Positions 17,058 to 26,124 of a stretch of DNA of 36,128 bases are shown in pieces; the first letter of the stretch is position 1; every line of letters starts with the position of its first letter. Under the pieces are notes generated by a model, which searched no databases, was not told where the DNA came from, and saw only the letters and a list, made by a program, of their open reading frames with translations. Made by a program: the position numbers and the translations under genes. This DNA is from JBKPHS01 sp046729975 (lineage in GTDB: Bacteria > Actinomycetota > Thermoleophilia > Solirubrobacterales > Thermoleophilaceae): assembly GCA_046729975.1 (NCBI GenBank), contig JBKPHS010000189.1:1-36128 (forward strand), in the 5' to 3' direction.

Positions 17058-18734
17058 ATGACCCCTCCGGAGGCCGGACTCGCCGTGCCTCAAATAGCCG
17101 AGGTGCCGAGCGAACGTCCGCTGATGGCGCGCACGCTCGCGTACCTGTTCGCGGCCGGCGCGGCGCTTGCGCTGGTCTCGCTCGCGCTGCGCGACTCGGA
17201 CGTGGGCTTCCAGGACCTCAGGCAGCTCGCGCCCTACCTGGCTGTGGGCGCCGTGGCGAGCGCGATCCTGCTCCTGGTGCTCGTCCGGCAGGCAGCGTTC
17301 CTTCAGAACTGGATCTACCACGTCGTGCTGCTCTCCGAGACGGTCTTCATCTCCGTCGCGGTCTACAACGAGGCGGGCGCGTTCGCGATGTTCTACGTGC
17401 TCGTCGCCCTCTACTCGGCCTACTTCTTCTGCCGCTGGCAGGCCGTCCTGCAGCTCGGGCTCATGGCCATCGCCTACGCCGTGGTGCTCGGGATGCAGCC
17501 GGAACACGGGGGCGACGTACTGGCCCGCTGGCTCGCGACGGTGGGCGTGCTCGCGGTCTCCGTCTTCCTCATACGCACGCTCAAGGACCGGCTCGAGCGG
17601 ATGATCGCTCGCCTAGCCGACGCCGCCCGCACGGATGTTCTGACCGGGCTGCTCAACCGGCGAGGCTTCGAGGAGGCCTTTGACGTCGAGCTCGAGCGCG
17701 CGAAGCGCACTGGCCGGTCGCTGTCGCTGATCGTCGGCGACGTCGACTCGTTCAAGGCCCTCAACGACCGCTACGGGCACGCCGCCGGCGACCACGTGCT
17801 CGAGCGGCTGGCCGGCGTGCTCGACAGCTCGTCGCGCCGCATCGACACGGCGGCGCGCGTCGGCGGCGAGGAGTTCGCGCTGCTCGTGCCGGAGACCAAG
17901 GAGCACGAGGCCTACGTCCTCGCGGAACGCGTCCGGCGTGCCGTGCGCGAAGCCTTCCAGGACGCCGAGCGCCCCGTGACCATCTCCTTCGGCATCGCCT
18001 CATTCCCCGTACACGGGAGCGATCCCGGCCTCCTCTACCAGTCCGCCGACGGAGCGCTCTACGCTGCCAAGGAGCTCGGCCGCGACCGAACCGTCATCCA
18101 CAACCCCGAGGTCGCGGCGGCGCTCGCCTCCGCACACGCGCGCAAGGAGGCGCAGCGCGAGGGGTACCTCTCGACGATCCTCGCCCTGGCGGAGGCGCTC
18201 GACGTGCGCCACAGCGGCACTGCGAAGCACTCGCAGACTGTGGCCCAGTACGCGGAGCTGATCGCGCGCGAGCTGGATCTGCCAAAGGACGTGGTCGAGC
18301 GGGTCCGGATCGGCGGCGTTCTGCACGACGTGGGCAAGATCGGGATTCCCGACTCGGTCCTCAACAAGCCCGGGCCGCTCAACGAGGACGAGTGGGTGGA
18401 CATGCGCGAGCATCCCCTGATCGCCGCCCGCATCCTGGACTCGGCGACCGTCGAGGACATCCGCTCGTGGGTGCTCTCCCACCACGAGCGTCACGACGGC
18501 CAGGGCTACCCGAACGGTCTCGCTGGAGAGGACATCCCCCTCGAGGCCCGGATCCTGGCGGTCTCGGACGCCTACGAGGCGATGACCTCGGACCGCGCCT
18601 ACCGGCCGGCGCTCACCCCGGAAGACGCTCGCGCCGAGCTCGTCCGCGGCGCCGGCTCCCAGTGGGATCCACGCGTCGTCGACGCCATGCTGCTCGTGCT
18701 CGACCGCACGGGCACGGGCGCGATAGCTGCCTGA
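17058..18734 (+). CDS. Membrane GGDEF / HD-GYP cyclic-di-GMP enzyme
   Basis: This 558-residue protein has about six membrane segments (residues 25-175), then a GGDEF domain, then an HD-GYP domain. The GGDEF site reads GGEEF (269-273), an active variant, with a product-inhibition I-site RRID (260-263) exactly five residues before it. The HD-GYP part has HDVGKIG (His423-Asp424) and HHERHDGQGYPNGL with GYP at 483-485. It could therefore both make and degrade cyclic di-GMP, perhaps in response to a membrane signal. No PilZ or motility gene is nearby. Confidence 0.94.
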   Translation: MTPPEAGLAVPQIAEVPSERPLMARTLAYLFAAGAALALVSLALRDSDVGFQDLRQLAPYLAVGAVASAILLLVLVRQAAFLQNWIYHVVLLSETVFISVAVYNEAGAFAMFYVLVALYSAYFFCRWQAVLQLGLMAIAYAVVLGMQPEHGGDVLARWLATVGVLAVSVFLIRTLKDRLERMIARLADAARTDVLTGLLNRRGFEEAFDVELERAKRTGRSLSLIVGDVDSFKALNDRYGHAAGDHVLERLAGVLDSSSRRIDTAARVGGEEFALLVPETKEHEAYVLAERVRRAVREAFQDAERPVTISFGIASFPVHGSDPGLLYQSADGALYAAKELGRDRTVIHNPEVAAALASAHARKEAQREGYLSTILALAEALDVRHSGTAKHSQTVAQYAELIARELDLPKDVVERVRIGGVLHDVGKIGIPDSVLNKPGPLNEDEWVDMREHPLIAARILDSATVEDIRSWVLSHHERHDGQGYPNGLAGEDIPLEARILAVSDAYEAMTSDRAYRPALTPEDARAELVRGAGSQWDPRVVDAMLLVLDRTGTGAIAA

Positions 18735-18838
18735 CCGGCGCTCTCCGGCGCTCCTGGCATCCTGCCCGTGACGGGGAGGGTCGCTAGTCTGCCGCCCACG
18801 CTCAGAACCTGCCGAACCCGAGGAGTTGAAGTCCAACC

Positions 18839-20644
18839 GTGCTGCAAGCCACTGCGCCGACGAAGAACAAGCGCCTGCTCAGCTGGGTCGACGAGGTAGC
18901 CGCGCTCACCCAGCCCGATGCCATCCACTGGTGTGACGGTTCCGCCGAGGAGTACGAGGCGCTGTGCCGGCAACTCGTGGAGGCAGGCACGTTCGAGCGG
19001 CTGTCGGACGTCAAGCGCCCCAACTCCTACCTCGCGCGCTCCGACCCCGCCGACGTCGCGCGCGTCGAGGATCGCACCTTCATCTGCTCGCAGACCGAGG
19101 ATCAAGCCGGGCCGACCAACAACTGGCGCGAGCCGCAGGAGATGCGAGCCACGTTGACCGAGCTCTTCGGCGGTGCGATGCGGGGACGGACGATGTACGT
19201 CGTTCCGTTCTCGATGGGCCCGCTTGGCTCGCCGATCTCCCACATCGGAGTCCAGCTGACCGACTCCGCCTACGTGGCCACGAGCATGCGGATCATGACC
19301 CGCATGGGCAAGGGAGCGCTCGACGCTCTCGGGGAGGACGGCGAGTTCGTGCCCTGCCTGCACTCCGTCGGCCATCCGCTCGCCGCGGGCGAGCAGGACG
19401 TGCCCTGGCCGTGCAACGCGGAGAACAAGTACATCGTCCACTTCCCAGAGACGCGCGAGATCTGGTCCTACGGCTCCGGCTACGGGGGCAATGCCCTGCT
19501 CGGCAAAAAGTGCTTCGCGCTGCGCATAGCCTCGGTGATGGCCCGCGACGAGGGATGGATGGCCGAGCACATGCTGATCCTCAAGCTCACAGCCCCGGAT
19601 GGCGAGGTGAAGTACGTCGCCGGCGCCTTCCCGTCGGCCTGCGGGAAGACGAACCTGGCGATGCTGATCCCCACGCTGCCCGGCTGGAAGGTCGAGACGA
19701 TCGGCGATGACATCGCCTGGATGAAGTTCGGCTCCGACGGGAAGCTCTACGCCATCAACCCGGAGGCCGGCTTCTTCGGTGTCGCGCCGGGCACGAGCGA
19801 GAAGACCAACCCGAACGCTATGGCGACGCTCCGCCAGAGCTCGATCTTCACCAACGCCGCCAGGACCGATGACGGCGACGTCTGGTGGGAGGGCATGACC
19901 GACGAGCCGCCGGCGCACCTGATCGACTGGCACGGGGAGGACTGGACCCCGGACTCGCCGGCCCCCGCCGCGCACCCCAATGCCCGCTTCACGACCCCCG
20001 CCGCGCAGGACCCGGCGATGGCTCCCGAGTGGGAGGACCCTGCGGGCGTGCCGATCGACGCGTTCCTCTTCGGCGGCCGCCGCTCCGCGGTCGTGCCGCT
20101 GGTGCACGAGGCCTTCGACTGGGAGCACGGCGTGTTCCTCGGCTCGATCATGGCCTCCGAGACCACCGCGGCCGCGGCCGGCGCTGTCGGCAAGCTGCGT
20201 CGCGACCCGTTCGCGATGCTGCCGTTCTGCGGCTACAACATGGGCGACTACTTCGGCCACTGGCTCGAGATCGGTCGCCGGGAGGGCGCCGAGCTGCCGC
20301 GCATCTTCTACGTGAACTGGTTCCGGACCGACGAGGAGGGCAACTTCCTCTGGCCGGGCTTCGGCGACAACAGCCGCGTGCTGGCGTGGGTCTTCGGGCG
20401 CTGCGCCGGCAATGCAGAGGCGATCGACACGCCGATAGGTCGCGTGCCGGCCGAGGGCGCCGTGCCCGCCGAGGGGCTCGGACTCTCGGCAGAGGTGATG
20501 GCCAAGCTGCTTGCCGTCGACCCCGACGAGTGGAAGGCCGAGCTGCCGCTCATAAGGGAGCACTTCGAGGTCTTCGGCAACCAGCTGCCGCAGGAGCTTC
20601 GCGATCAGCTCGCCGCGCTCGAGGAACGCCTGAAGAGCTCGTGA
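18839..20644 (+). CDS. pckG: Phosphoenolpyruvate carboxykinase (GTP)
   Basis: A 601-residue GTP-type PEP carboxykinase, the first committed step of gluconeogenesis from oxaloacetate. Landmarks are the GTP loop FPSACGKTN (264-272) with the reactive Cys268, ALLGKKC (219-225) with metal-binding lysine, AGPTNNW (90-96), and FGGRRSAVVPLV. Normal length for the family. GTG 18839 is 13 bases after GAGGAG, a bit far but giving the standard N-terminus. A TAGTCT box at 18785 is a plausible -10. It would drain C4 acids produced by the EMC pathway into sugar synthesis. The downstream SDR start overlaps its stop (GTGA). Confidence 0.96.
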   Translation: MLQATAPTKNKRLLSWVDEVAALTQPDAIHWCDGSAEEYEALCRQLVEAGTFERLSDVKRPNSYLARSDPADVARVEDRTFICSQTEDQAGPTNNWREPQEMRATLTELFGGAMRGRTMYVVPFSMGPLGSPISHIGVQLTDSAYVATSMRIMTRMGKGALDALGEDGEFVPCLHSVGHPLAAGEQDVPWPCNAENKYIVHFPETREIWSYGSGYGGNALLGKKCFALRIASVMARDEGWMAEHMLILKLTAPDGEVKYVAGAFPSACGKTNLAMLIPTLPGWKVETIGDDIAWMKFGSDGKLYAINPEAGFFGVAPGTSEKTNPNAMATLRQSSIFTNAARTDDGDVWWEGMTDEPPAHLIDWHGEDWTPDSPAPAAHPNARFTTPAAQDPAMAPEWEDPAGVPIDAFLFGGRRSAVVPLVHEAFDWEHGVFLGSIMASETTAAAAGAVGKLRRDPFAMLPFCGYNMGDYFGHWLEIGRREGAELPRIFYVNWFRTDEEGNFLWPGFGDNSRVLAWVFGRCAGNAEAIDTPIGRVPAEGAVPAEGLGLSAEVMAKLLAVDPDEWKAELPLIREHFEVFGNQLPQELRDQLAALEERLKSS

Positions 20645-21477
20645 GCCGCGGCGCGGCGCTCGTCACCGGCGCCTCCACGGGCATCGGGGAGGCATCTGCG
20701 CGCCAGCTGGCGTCGCTCGGCTTCCGGGTCTTCGCGGGGGTGCGCAATCAGGGCGACGCCGACCGGCTCGCCGGCGACTCGATCACGCCGCTGACCCTCG
20801 ACGTGACCGACGACGCCACGATCGACGCGGCGGCGCGGGCGGTCGGCGGGGAGCTGGCGGGCCTGGTGAACAACGCCGGGATCGCCGTGTCGGGGCCTAT
20901 CGAGTTCGTGCCGATTGACGAGTGGCGGCGGCAGCTCGAGGTCAACCTGCTCGGCCAGATTGCGGTCACGCAGGCCTTGCTGCCCGCTCTGCGGGCGTCG
21001 CGCGGACGTGTCGTGAATATCTCCTCCATCGGCGGCCGGGTCGCGCTTCCGCTCGGCGGACCGTATGCCGCCTCGAAGTTCGCGCTCGAGGCGGTCTCCG
21101 ACTCGCTTCGCCGGGAGGTGAGGCAGTTCGGAGTGAAGGTCTCGGTGATCGAGCCCGGCGGCGTCGCCACGCCGATCTGGGGCAAGGGCCTCGAGGCCGC
21201 GAACGCGTTGATGAACGACGTGCCGCCGGAGGCGGGAGAGCTATACGGAGGGATCGCGGCCGCCCTCCGCGAGGAAGCGCAGCGGCTCGCGACCGAGGGT
21301 CTGCCGCCGAGCGCGGTCGCAGAGGTCGTCGGTCGTGCGCTCACGGCCCGGCAGCCGCGGACCCGCTACCTGGTCGGCCGCGACGCCAAGCTCCGCGCGA
21401 GGATGGCCGACCTGCTCCCCGACCGCGCCTTCGACGCGCTCGTGGCCCGAGCGCTCAAGCCACCCGCGCACGACTAG
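20641..21477 (+). CDS. Classical short-chain dehydrogenase/reductase
   Basis: This 278-residue Rossmann enzyme has the cofactor loop TGASTGIG (9-16), NNAG (77-80), the catalytic Ser in VVNISSIGGRV (about 128-129), Tyr142 and Lys146 (PYAASK). The EPGGVATPIWGKG segment places it among classical SDRs with NAD(P) specificity that cannot be read safely. GTG 20641 overlaps the pckG TGA by four bases, so the two genes are coupled. Whether that has metabolic meaning is unclear. Substrate unknown. Confidence 0.9.
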   Translation: MSRGAALVTGASTGIGEASARQLASLGFRVFAGVRNQGDADRLAGDSITPLTLDVTDDATIDAAARAVGGELAGLVNNAGIAVSGPIEFVPIDEWRRQLEVNLLGQIAVTQALLPALRASRGRVVNISSIGGRVALPLGGPYAASKFALEAVSDSLRREVRQFGVKVSVIEPGGVATPIWGKGLEAANALMNDVPPEAGELYGGIAAALREEAQRLATEGLPPSAVAEVVGRALTARQPRTRYLVGRDAKLRARMADLLPDRAFDALVARALKPPAHD

Positions 21478-21543
21478 GGGGCCGCGCGTCTGCCGAACGG
21501 CAGCAATGAGGGCTACGGCAGCCGCTCGACAACCCTCGTGTCT

Positions 21544-21594
21544 GGCACTGATCGGCCTAAGGCGCGGTATGCGGGCCCTAGGCCGATCAGTGCC
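21544..21594. terminator. Long perfect inverted repeat between convergent genes
   Basis: GGCACTGATCGGCCTA at 21544-21559 is repeated exactly in inverted orientation at 21579-21594. A few more pairs inside give about 19 paired bases. It lies between the convergent stops of the SDR (21477) and the zinc-ribbon gene (21616). There is no T-tract. It could be a bidirectional terminator or a dispersed palindrome. Confidence 0.6.
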
Positions 21595-21615
21595 GAAGGT
21601 CGTGAGCTCTTGGAG

Positions 21616-22215
21616 CTAGTGGGGATCGCTCGTCGCGGCCGGGGGACGTGACTCCTCGGCGAGGGACGTGATGGCGAGCGCGCCCCGAGCGGCCCCCTCG
21701 AGCACCTCGCTCGCCTCCTCGGCCGACCGCGCGTAGAGCTCGACCAGCATGTGCACCACGATCTGGTCGCCCTCGTGCTTGTGGAAGCGCACGTGAGTGA
21801 AGAACTCGCGCGTGCCGTGGTCGCCGAACGCGCCGAAGGCCAGCGAGTCGGCGGCCTCCGGGCCCGAGCAGGTCTCGACCTGGTCCGACTCGACCGTCAC
21901 GGTGCACGACGCGACCCAGGGCGTCCCCGCCACCATCCGCTCCCAGCGGTCCTCGACCGCCTCGATGCGGCTCACGCGGCGCCCGTTCTCCTCGTAGAAG
22001 GTGAGGTTCAGGTGCGGCTGATCGTGCAGGCAGTCGAGGCACTGCACGACCGCCTCCTGGACCTCCTCGACCGGGTCCACAGCCTCGGCGGTATCCGGAT
22101 CGACCTTGAGCACGCCCTCGTAGTGGACCTGCACTTCGAGGTTGCGCGACCAGCAGCGGTAACACCGCAGCCAGCTCGACGCGGCACCGAGACTATGAGG
22201 CGCTTGGCCTTCCAT
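21616..22215 (-). CDS. Hypothetical protein with two CxxC pairs (zinc-ribbon-like)
   Basis: This 199-residue soluble protein has two CxxC pairs at Cys18/21 (RCYRCWS) and Cys59/62 (QCLDCLH) in the first third, consistent with a zinc ribbon or a small metal knuckle. The rest is acidic with a beta-rich look and an Ala/Glu helix at the end. I do not recognise a family. ATG 22215 was preferred over GTG 22251 because GATAAT lies exactly six bases upstream on the minus strand. It is divergent from the lipoprotein gene with only 22 bases between the starts, and the two -10 boxes overlap. Confidence 0.7.
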   Translation of the reverse strand: MEGQAPHSLGAASSWLRCYRCWSRNLEVQVHYEGVLKVDPDTAEAVDPVEEVQEAVVQCLDCLHDQPHLNLTFYEENGRRVSRIEAVEDRWERMVAGTPWVASCTVTVESDQVETCSGPEAADSLAFGAFGDHGTREFFTHVRFHKHEGDQIVVHMLVELYARSAEEASEVLEGAARGALAITSLAEESRPPAATSDPH

Positions 22216-22221
22216 ACCCTC

Positions 22222-22229
22222 ATTATCCT
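22222..22229. promoter_or_regulatory. Overlapping -10 boxes of a bidirectional leaderless promoter
   Basis: ATTATCCT reads as GATAAT on the minus strand (22222-22227, six bases before ATG 22215) and as TATCCT on the plus strand (22224-22229, eight bases before ATG 22238). One short A/T patch could serve both genes. Confidence 0.55.
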
Positions 22230-22237
22230 CGGCGCCG

Positions 22238-22645
22238 ATGCGAGCGTCCACGGCGGCCGCGGTCGCCCTCCTGGCCGCACTCGTTTTCGCCTCCTGTGGC
22301 GGGGACGACGAGCCCGAGCGCCTGAAAGGGCCCGCGAAGGAGGTCGCAGGCGTGGTGCGAGCGCTCGAGCGCAGCGTCGCCGCCGGCGACTGGCGCAGGA
22401 TCTGCCGCGACCTGTTCAGCGAGCAGGTGCGCCGTCAGGCCGGTGGCCGCGAGTGCCCGGCGATGCTGAGGCGCACGGCGGGCGGCGTCCGGCGCCCCCG
22501 GATCGCGGTTCGGCGGATCGAGGTCGAGGGCAACCGCGCGAGGGCCGAGGTGACCACGCGGGCGCGCGGCGAGGGTGCCAGGAACGAGACGATCCAGCTG
22601 GCCCGGGAGGCGGGCGCCTTCCGGATCTCCTCGCTCAGCCGGTGA
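22238..22645 (+). CDS. Lipoprotein with NTF2/SnoaL-like domain
   Basis: A 135-residue protein with a lipoprotein signal: MRASTAAAVALLAALVFAS followed by Cys20 and GGDD. The mature part follows the NTF2/SnoaL-like pattern seen in many actinobacterial lipoproteins: a helix around a VVRALERSVAAGDWRRIC stretch, then paired cysteines (Cys in RRIC and REC), and beta-strands RIAVRRIEVEGNRARAEV and AGAFRISSL. It is probably on the outer face of the membrane. Ligand and role unknown. Confidence 0.82.
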   Translation: MRASTAAAVALLAALVFASCGGDDEPERLKGPAKEVAGVVRALERSVAAGDWRRICRDLFSEQVRRQAGGRECPAMLRRTAGGVRRPRIAVRRIEVEGNRARAEVTTRARGEGARNETIQLAREAGAFRISSLSR

Positions 22646-22690
22646 GGCTCGCGAGGGCCTGGAGCGCCACGGCTATGGGAGCATAGGCGT

Positions 22691-23266
22691 GTGGCCACGA
22701 TCGGCGCCGTGTTGGCGGGCGGGGCCGGCCGGCGCATGCGGGAGATCCCCGGCGGCAAGGCCGGAGCGCTGCTGGCCGGGCGGCCGCTCGTCTCCTACCC
22801 TGCCGCCGCCCTCGCGGCCGCGTGCGAGCGGGTGGCCGTTGTATGCAAGCCGGGCAGCGCGCTGCCGGACCTCGACGGGATCGAGCGCTGGGAGGAGCCG
22901 CCGGAGCCGCAGCACCCGCTGACGGGGATAGTCCACGCGCTCGAGCGGGCCGGCGGACCCGTGCTCGTATGCGCGTGCGACATGCCGTTCGTGACATCCG
23001 ACGCCTGCCGCACCCTGATCGCCTCCGCCGGGACGGGCGGCGGGGCGCCGGCGGTCGTCGCGGTGGCCGGCGGCGTGCTCCAGCCGGTGTTCGCCCTCTA
23101 CGCGCCGGCGGCGCTCGACGAGCTGCGCTCGGCACGGCAGGACGCGCCGCTCACCGCGACGGTGGAATCTCTTTCGCCAGTGCGGGTGGCGCTGCCCCCT
23201 CGGCTCGTGGAGAGCGTGGACACGGCGGCGGAACTCGCCGCGGCGGAGGACGCCCTGACGGCCTGA
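22691..23266 (+). CDS. mobA: Molybdenum cofactor guanylyltransferase-like (MobA family)
   Basis: This 191-residue nucleotidyltransferase opens ATIGAVLAGGAGRRM, the GTP-binding signature of MobA/NTP-transferase enzymes. HPLTGIVHALE and the metal-binding CDMPFV follow. It would attach GMP to molybdopterin. The lysine of the usual GGxDKxL motif appears as GGKAGALL. The NTP_transf_3 family also includes CTP-type MocA and other sugar-nucleotide relatives, so the exact base is not certain. GTG 22691 has GGGAG nine bases upstream. No other molybdenum-cofactor gene lies in the window. Confidence 0.8.
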   Translation: MATIGAVLAGGAGRRMREIPGGKAGALLAGRPLVSYPAAALAAACERVAVVCKPGSALPDLDGIERWEEPPEPQHPLTGIVHALERAGGPVLVCACDMPFVTSDACRTLIASAGTGGGAPAVVAVAGGVLQPVFALYAPAALDELRSARQDAPLTATVESLSPVRVALPPRLVESVDTAAELAAAEDALTA

Positions 23267-23270
23267 GCGG

Positions 23271-23426
23271 TCAGGCGCGGATTAGCAGCCAGACCGCCGC
23301 GAGCACGAACGCGATCTGGCCGACGCCGAAGGCCACCCCGAGGTTCGCTGCGCCGAACAGCTCCGCCAGCCCGACGCCCACCGCGAAGGCGACGACGAGC
23401 AGGGCCAGCTGCGCCACAAGGCTCAC
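23271..23426 (-). CDS. Small two-helix membrane protein (51 aa)
   Basis: A short gene on the minus strand encodes 51 residues with two hydrophobic helices, VAQLALLVVAFAVGVGLAEL and GVGQIAFVLAAVWLL, separated by a short FGAANLG turn. GTG 23426 follows TATCCT (23435-23440) by eight bases, the same spacing as for the lipoprotein at 22238. The high third-position GC and clean two-helix pattern support it as a real gene. It is convergent with mobA, with four bases between stops. Function unknown. Confidence 0.6.
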   Translation of the reverse strand: MSLVAQLALLVVAFAVGVGLAELFGAANLGVAFGVGQIAFVLAAVWLLIRA

Positions 23427-23457
23427 GGCGGCTGAGGATAGGGGCGCCGCGGACCTG

Positions 23458-24288
23458 TCAGGCGACTTCGGCCAGGAGGTCGGACTCGCTCATAAGCGCC
23501 CTGCGCAGCTTGCGCTTGAGCTGTCCGTGGATCTGGCACACCCTGCTCTCGGAGACGCCCAGCACCTCGCCGACCTCGCGGAGCGTCAGGTCGTTGACGT
23601 AGAGCATGATCGCCACCTCGCGCTCGCGCCTTGGCAGCAGCTCGAACTCGCGGCGGAACGGCTCCTTCGCCCCGGCGGAGACCGCCGCCTGCTCCGGATC
23701 CAGCCCAGAGTCGTCGGACGCCAGCGTGTCGACCTTTTCGGCCACGGCATCGTCGTCGCCGATCACGAGGCTGTTCAGCGACGTGACGTCAGAGGTCGCG
23801 ACCTGGCCCTCGCGCCGCTGCAGCTCTGCGGGCGTGGTACCGAGCAGGTCCGCAAGCTCTTCGCGGCTGGGATGGCGCTCGTGCAGAGCGACGAACCGCG
23901 CACGCGCCCGTGCGATGTCGCGCTCCCAGCGGCGAACCGAGCGCGGCGCCCAGTCCTGGCGGCGCAGCTCGTCGATCACTGCCCCGTGGACGCGGGTCCA
24001 GGCGAACTGCTCCAGGGTCGCGCCCTTCTGGGGGTCGTAACGGTCGAGCGAGCTCATGAGCGCCTCGAGGCCGCATGAGATGAAGTCGTCGACGTCGCAG
24101 TGCGCCGGCAGCTCGCGCACCTTCTTGTAGACGATGTACTTGACGAGCGGCGCATAGGTCATGATCAGGCGGTCCCGCAAGCCGCGGTCGCCGCTGCGCC
24201 TGTACTCGTCCCAGAGTGCGCGCGGATCCTCCGCGCGCTTGGTATCGAGCTCCATCGCGGCCTGTATCGACGCCACCCATTTGGGCAT
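23458..24288 (-). CDS. Sigma factor of the FliA/WhiG type
   Basis: A 276-residue RNA polymerase sigma factor. Region 2 is YAPLVKYIVYKKVRELPAHC with the -10 recognising DVDDFISCGLEALMSSLDRYDP. Region 3 contains HGAVIDELRRQDWAPRSVRR. Region 4 ends TLREVGEVLGVSESRVCQIHGQL, its helix-turn-helix. The order and motifs are those of the sigma28 class (FliA in motile bacteria, WhiG in sporulating actinomycetes). ATG 24288 is preceded by AGGAAAGGG. No flagellar or sporulation gene is in the window, so the controlled process cannot be read here. Confidence 0.93.
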   Translation of the reverse strand: MPKWVASIQAAMELDTKRAEDPRALWDEYRRSGDRGLRDRLIMTYAPLVKYIVYKKVRELPAHCDVDDFISCGLEALMSSLDRYDPQKGATLEQFAWTRVHGAVIDELRRQDWAPRSVRRWERDIARARARFVALHERHPSREELADLLGTTPAELQRREGQVATSDVTSLNSLVIGDDDAVAEKVDTLASDDSGLDPEQAAVSAGAKEPFRREFELLPRREREVAIMLYVNDLTLREVGEVLGVSESRVCQIHGQLKRKLRRALMSESDLLAEVA

Positions 24289-24342
24289 CAATCCCTTTCC
24301 TGCGGTATACGGGGCACCATGCGCGGGATGGAGCGGACCGGG

Positions 24343-26124
24343 CTAGCGCGCGAGTGCGCCGATCGCCTCCTGCCACCAGGCGATCTCGGCATCGTCGGAG
24401 GCGCGGGCGAGCCGCTCGCGCGCATAGCGCTGGAGCTGCTTGGGCGCGCCGACGGCGAGCGTGGGCCCGGTGATCGCGTAGCGGCCGTCCGCCAGCGCGA
24501 CGAGCGCGCCACGCGTGTCGCGCCGTGTGCGCACGTGCTCGACCACTTCCATCCCGAGCAGCTCCTGCGGGCGACCCGGGTCGCCGTCGTGCGGCCCCCA
24601 CGGCCGGGCGCTGAAGATCATCGACGTCGCGCGCAGGGGGCGGCGCCGGTCTGTCTCCGCCGCCGCCGGCCCGAAGCGCCAGCGCTCGAGCAGCGCCGGC
24701 AGCTCGTGGGCCACCTCTTTGCGCACGAGTACGTGCAGGCGGTCGCCGCCCTCGATCCGTGTCGACCCCCGCGGCGGGATCGCCTCCTCGCCGCGCACGA
24801 TCACGTTCAGCAGCGCGTCGCGCGGCAGCCCGAGCTCCCGCACGCGCCGGCCGGCGATCGCGTCGGCTTCGAGCACGGGGTATTCGACGATCTCGGCTCC
24901 CAGCCGGCGGATCGTGCCCGTCTCGGCGAGCGGGCGCGGGAGGGCGGGCTGTCGCGTCGTGACGCCCAATGCTCGCGCGAGCGGCTCGAACGTGACGCCC
25001 TGAACGAGCGTTGAGAGCACCACGGCGAAGAAGACGATGTTGAAGAACTCGAGGCTGTGGGGCACGCCCGCGATCACCGGAAACGTCGCCAGGACGACCG
25101 GGACGGCACCGCGCAGGCCGGCCCAGCCGAGCAGGACGCGCTCGCCCGAGCTGAAGCGCTCGAACGCGGTGGCGAGGACGACCCCGGCCGGCCGCGCGAC
25201 CAGGAGGATCACGACAGCGAGCGCGGTCCCCTCGAGCCAGACGTCCCCGAGCTCGCTCGGGAACACGAGGAGGCCCAGGGTGAGGAAGAGGGCGATCTGC
25301 GCCACCCACCCGAGGCCCTGGTGGAAGATGGTGACGGTCTGGCGCGCGGGGATCGGCGCGGTCCCGAGCACGAGCCCCGTGATGTAGACGGCGAGGAAAC
25401 CGGAGCCTTCGATGCTGTCCGCCGCTCCATAGGCGAGCGCGGCCGCCGCGATCGAGGCCACGGGGTAGAGCCCGGCGGTGCCCAGCGGCAGGCGCCGGAA
25501 GGCGCGCACGGCGAGCCAGCCGACCAGCAGGCCGGCGCCCGCGCCGATCGCGAGCTGGTGGGCGAACAGCCACGCCATGTCGAGCAGCCCGTAATCGGGC
25601 TCCTCGATCCAGTTGATGAACCCGAGCACGAGCAGCACCGCCACCGGGTCGTTGAAGCCCGACTCGCCCTCGAGCGTGCGCGCGAGCCGGCGCCTCAGCG
25701 TCGACTCGCGCAGGACCGCGAAGATCGCCGCGCTGTCGGTCGAGGCGAGGATGGAGCCTAGGAGCAGCCCCTCGAGCATTGAGAAGTCGAACAGCCAGGT
25801 GGCCGCCAGCCCAGCCAGAAGGGCGGTGACGATCGTCCCCACGAGCGCCAGGGACAGCGATGTCCGGAGTACCGGCCCGATCTCCCGGAAGCCGGCGCTC
25901 AGGCCGCCCTCGAAGAGGATCAGGGCAAGCGCGATCACGCCGATGCGGCGCGCCAGCTCGTAGTCGTCGAACTCGATCCAGCCGGCGCCGTCCGAGCCGA
26001 TCGCCATGCCGACGCCGAGGAACAGCACGAGGCCCGGCAGCCGAAGCCGCCCCGCCAGCACGGAAGCGCCCAGCGCGGCGGTCAGCAGCGCGCCCGCGAT
26101 GAGGATCAGCTCGCCGTCCGACAC
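24343..26124 (-). CDS. K+/H+ antiporter (CPA family) with C-terminal RCK_C domain
   Basis: A 593-residue transporter with about 12 membrane helices in the first 390 residues. ASTDSAAIFAVL (127-138) and GESGFNDPVAVLL (153-165, with the N-D ion-binding pair) are typical of monovalent cation/proton antiporters. A soluble tail follows, with an RCK_C/TrkA-C-like domain (about 415-480, VLEADAIAGRRVRELGLPRD and GDRLHVLVR). RCK_C domains in some antiporters bind cyclic di-AMP, which links loosely with the c-di-AMP riboswitch earlier in the window (inference). GTG 26124 sits beside an 18-bp palindrome. Confidence 0.92.
   Translation of the reverse strand: MSDGELILIAGALLTAALGASVLAGRLRLPGLVLFLGVGMAIGSDGAGWIEFDDYELARRIGVIALALILFEGGLSAGFREIGPVLRTSLSLALVGTIVTALLAGLAATWLFDFSMLEGLLLGSILASTDSAAIFAVLRESTLRRRLARTLEGESGFNDPVAVLLVLGFINWIEEPDYGLLDMAWLFAHQLAIGAGAGLLVGWLAVRAFRRLPLGTAGLYPVASIAAAALAYGAADSIEGSGFLAVYITGLVLGTAPIPARQTVTIFHQGLGWVAQIALFLTLGLLVFPSELGDVWLEGTALAVVILLVARPAGVVLATAFERFSSGERVLLGWAGLRGAVPVVLATFPVIAGVPHSLEFFNIVFFAVVLSTLVQGVTFEPLARALGVTTRQPALPRPLAETGTIRRLGAEIVEYPVLEADAIAGRRVRELGLPRDALLNVIVRGEEAIPPRGSTRIEGGDRLHVLVRKEVAHELPALLERWRFGPAAAETDRRRPLRATSMIFSARPWGPHDGDPGRPQELLGMEVVEHVRTRRDTRGALVALADGRYAITGPTLAVGAPKQLQRYARERLARASDDAEIAWWQEAIGALAR

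Noticed and set aside
23458..24288. Flagellar gene context for the FliA-like sigma factor
   Set aside because: No flagellar, chemotaxis or sporulation gene is visible in the window, so the role was left open.
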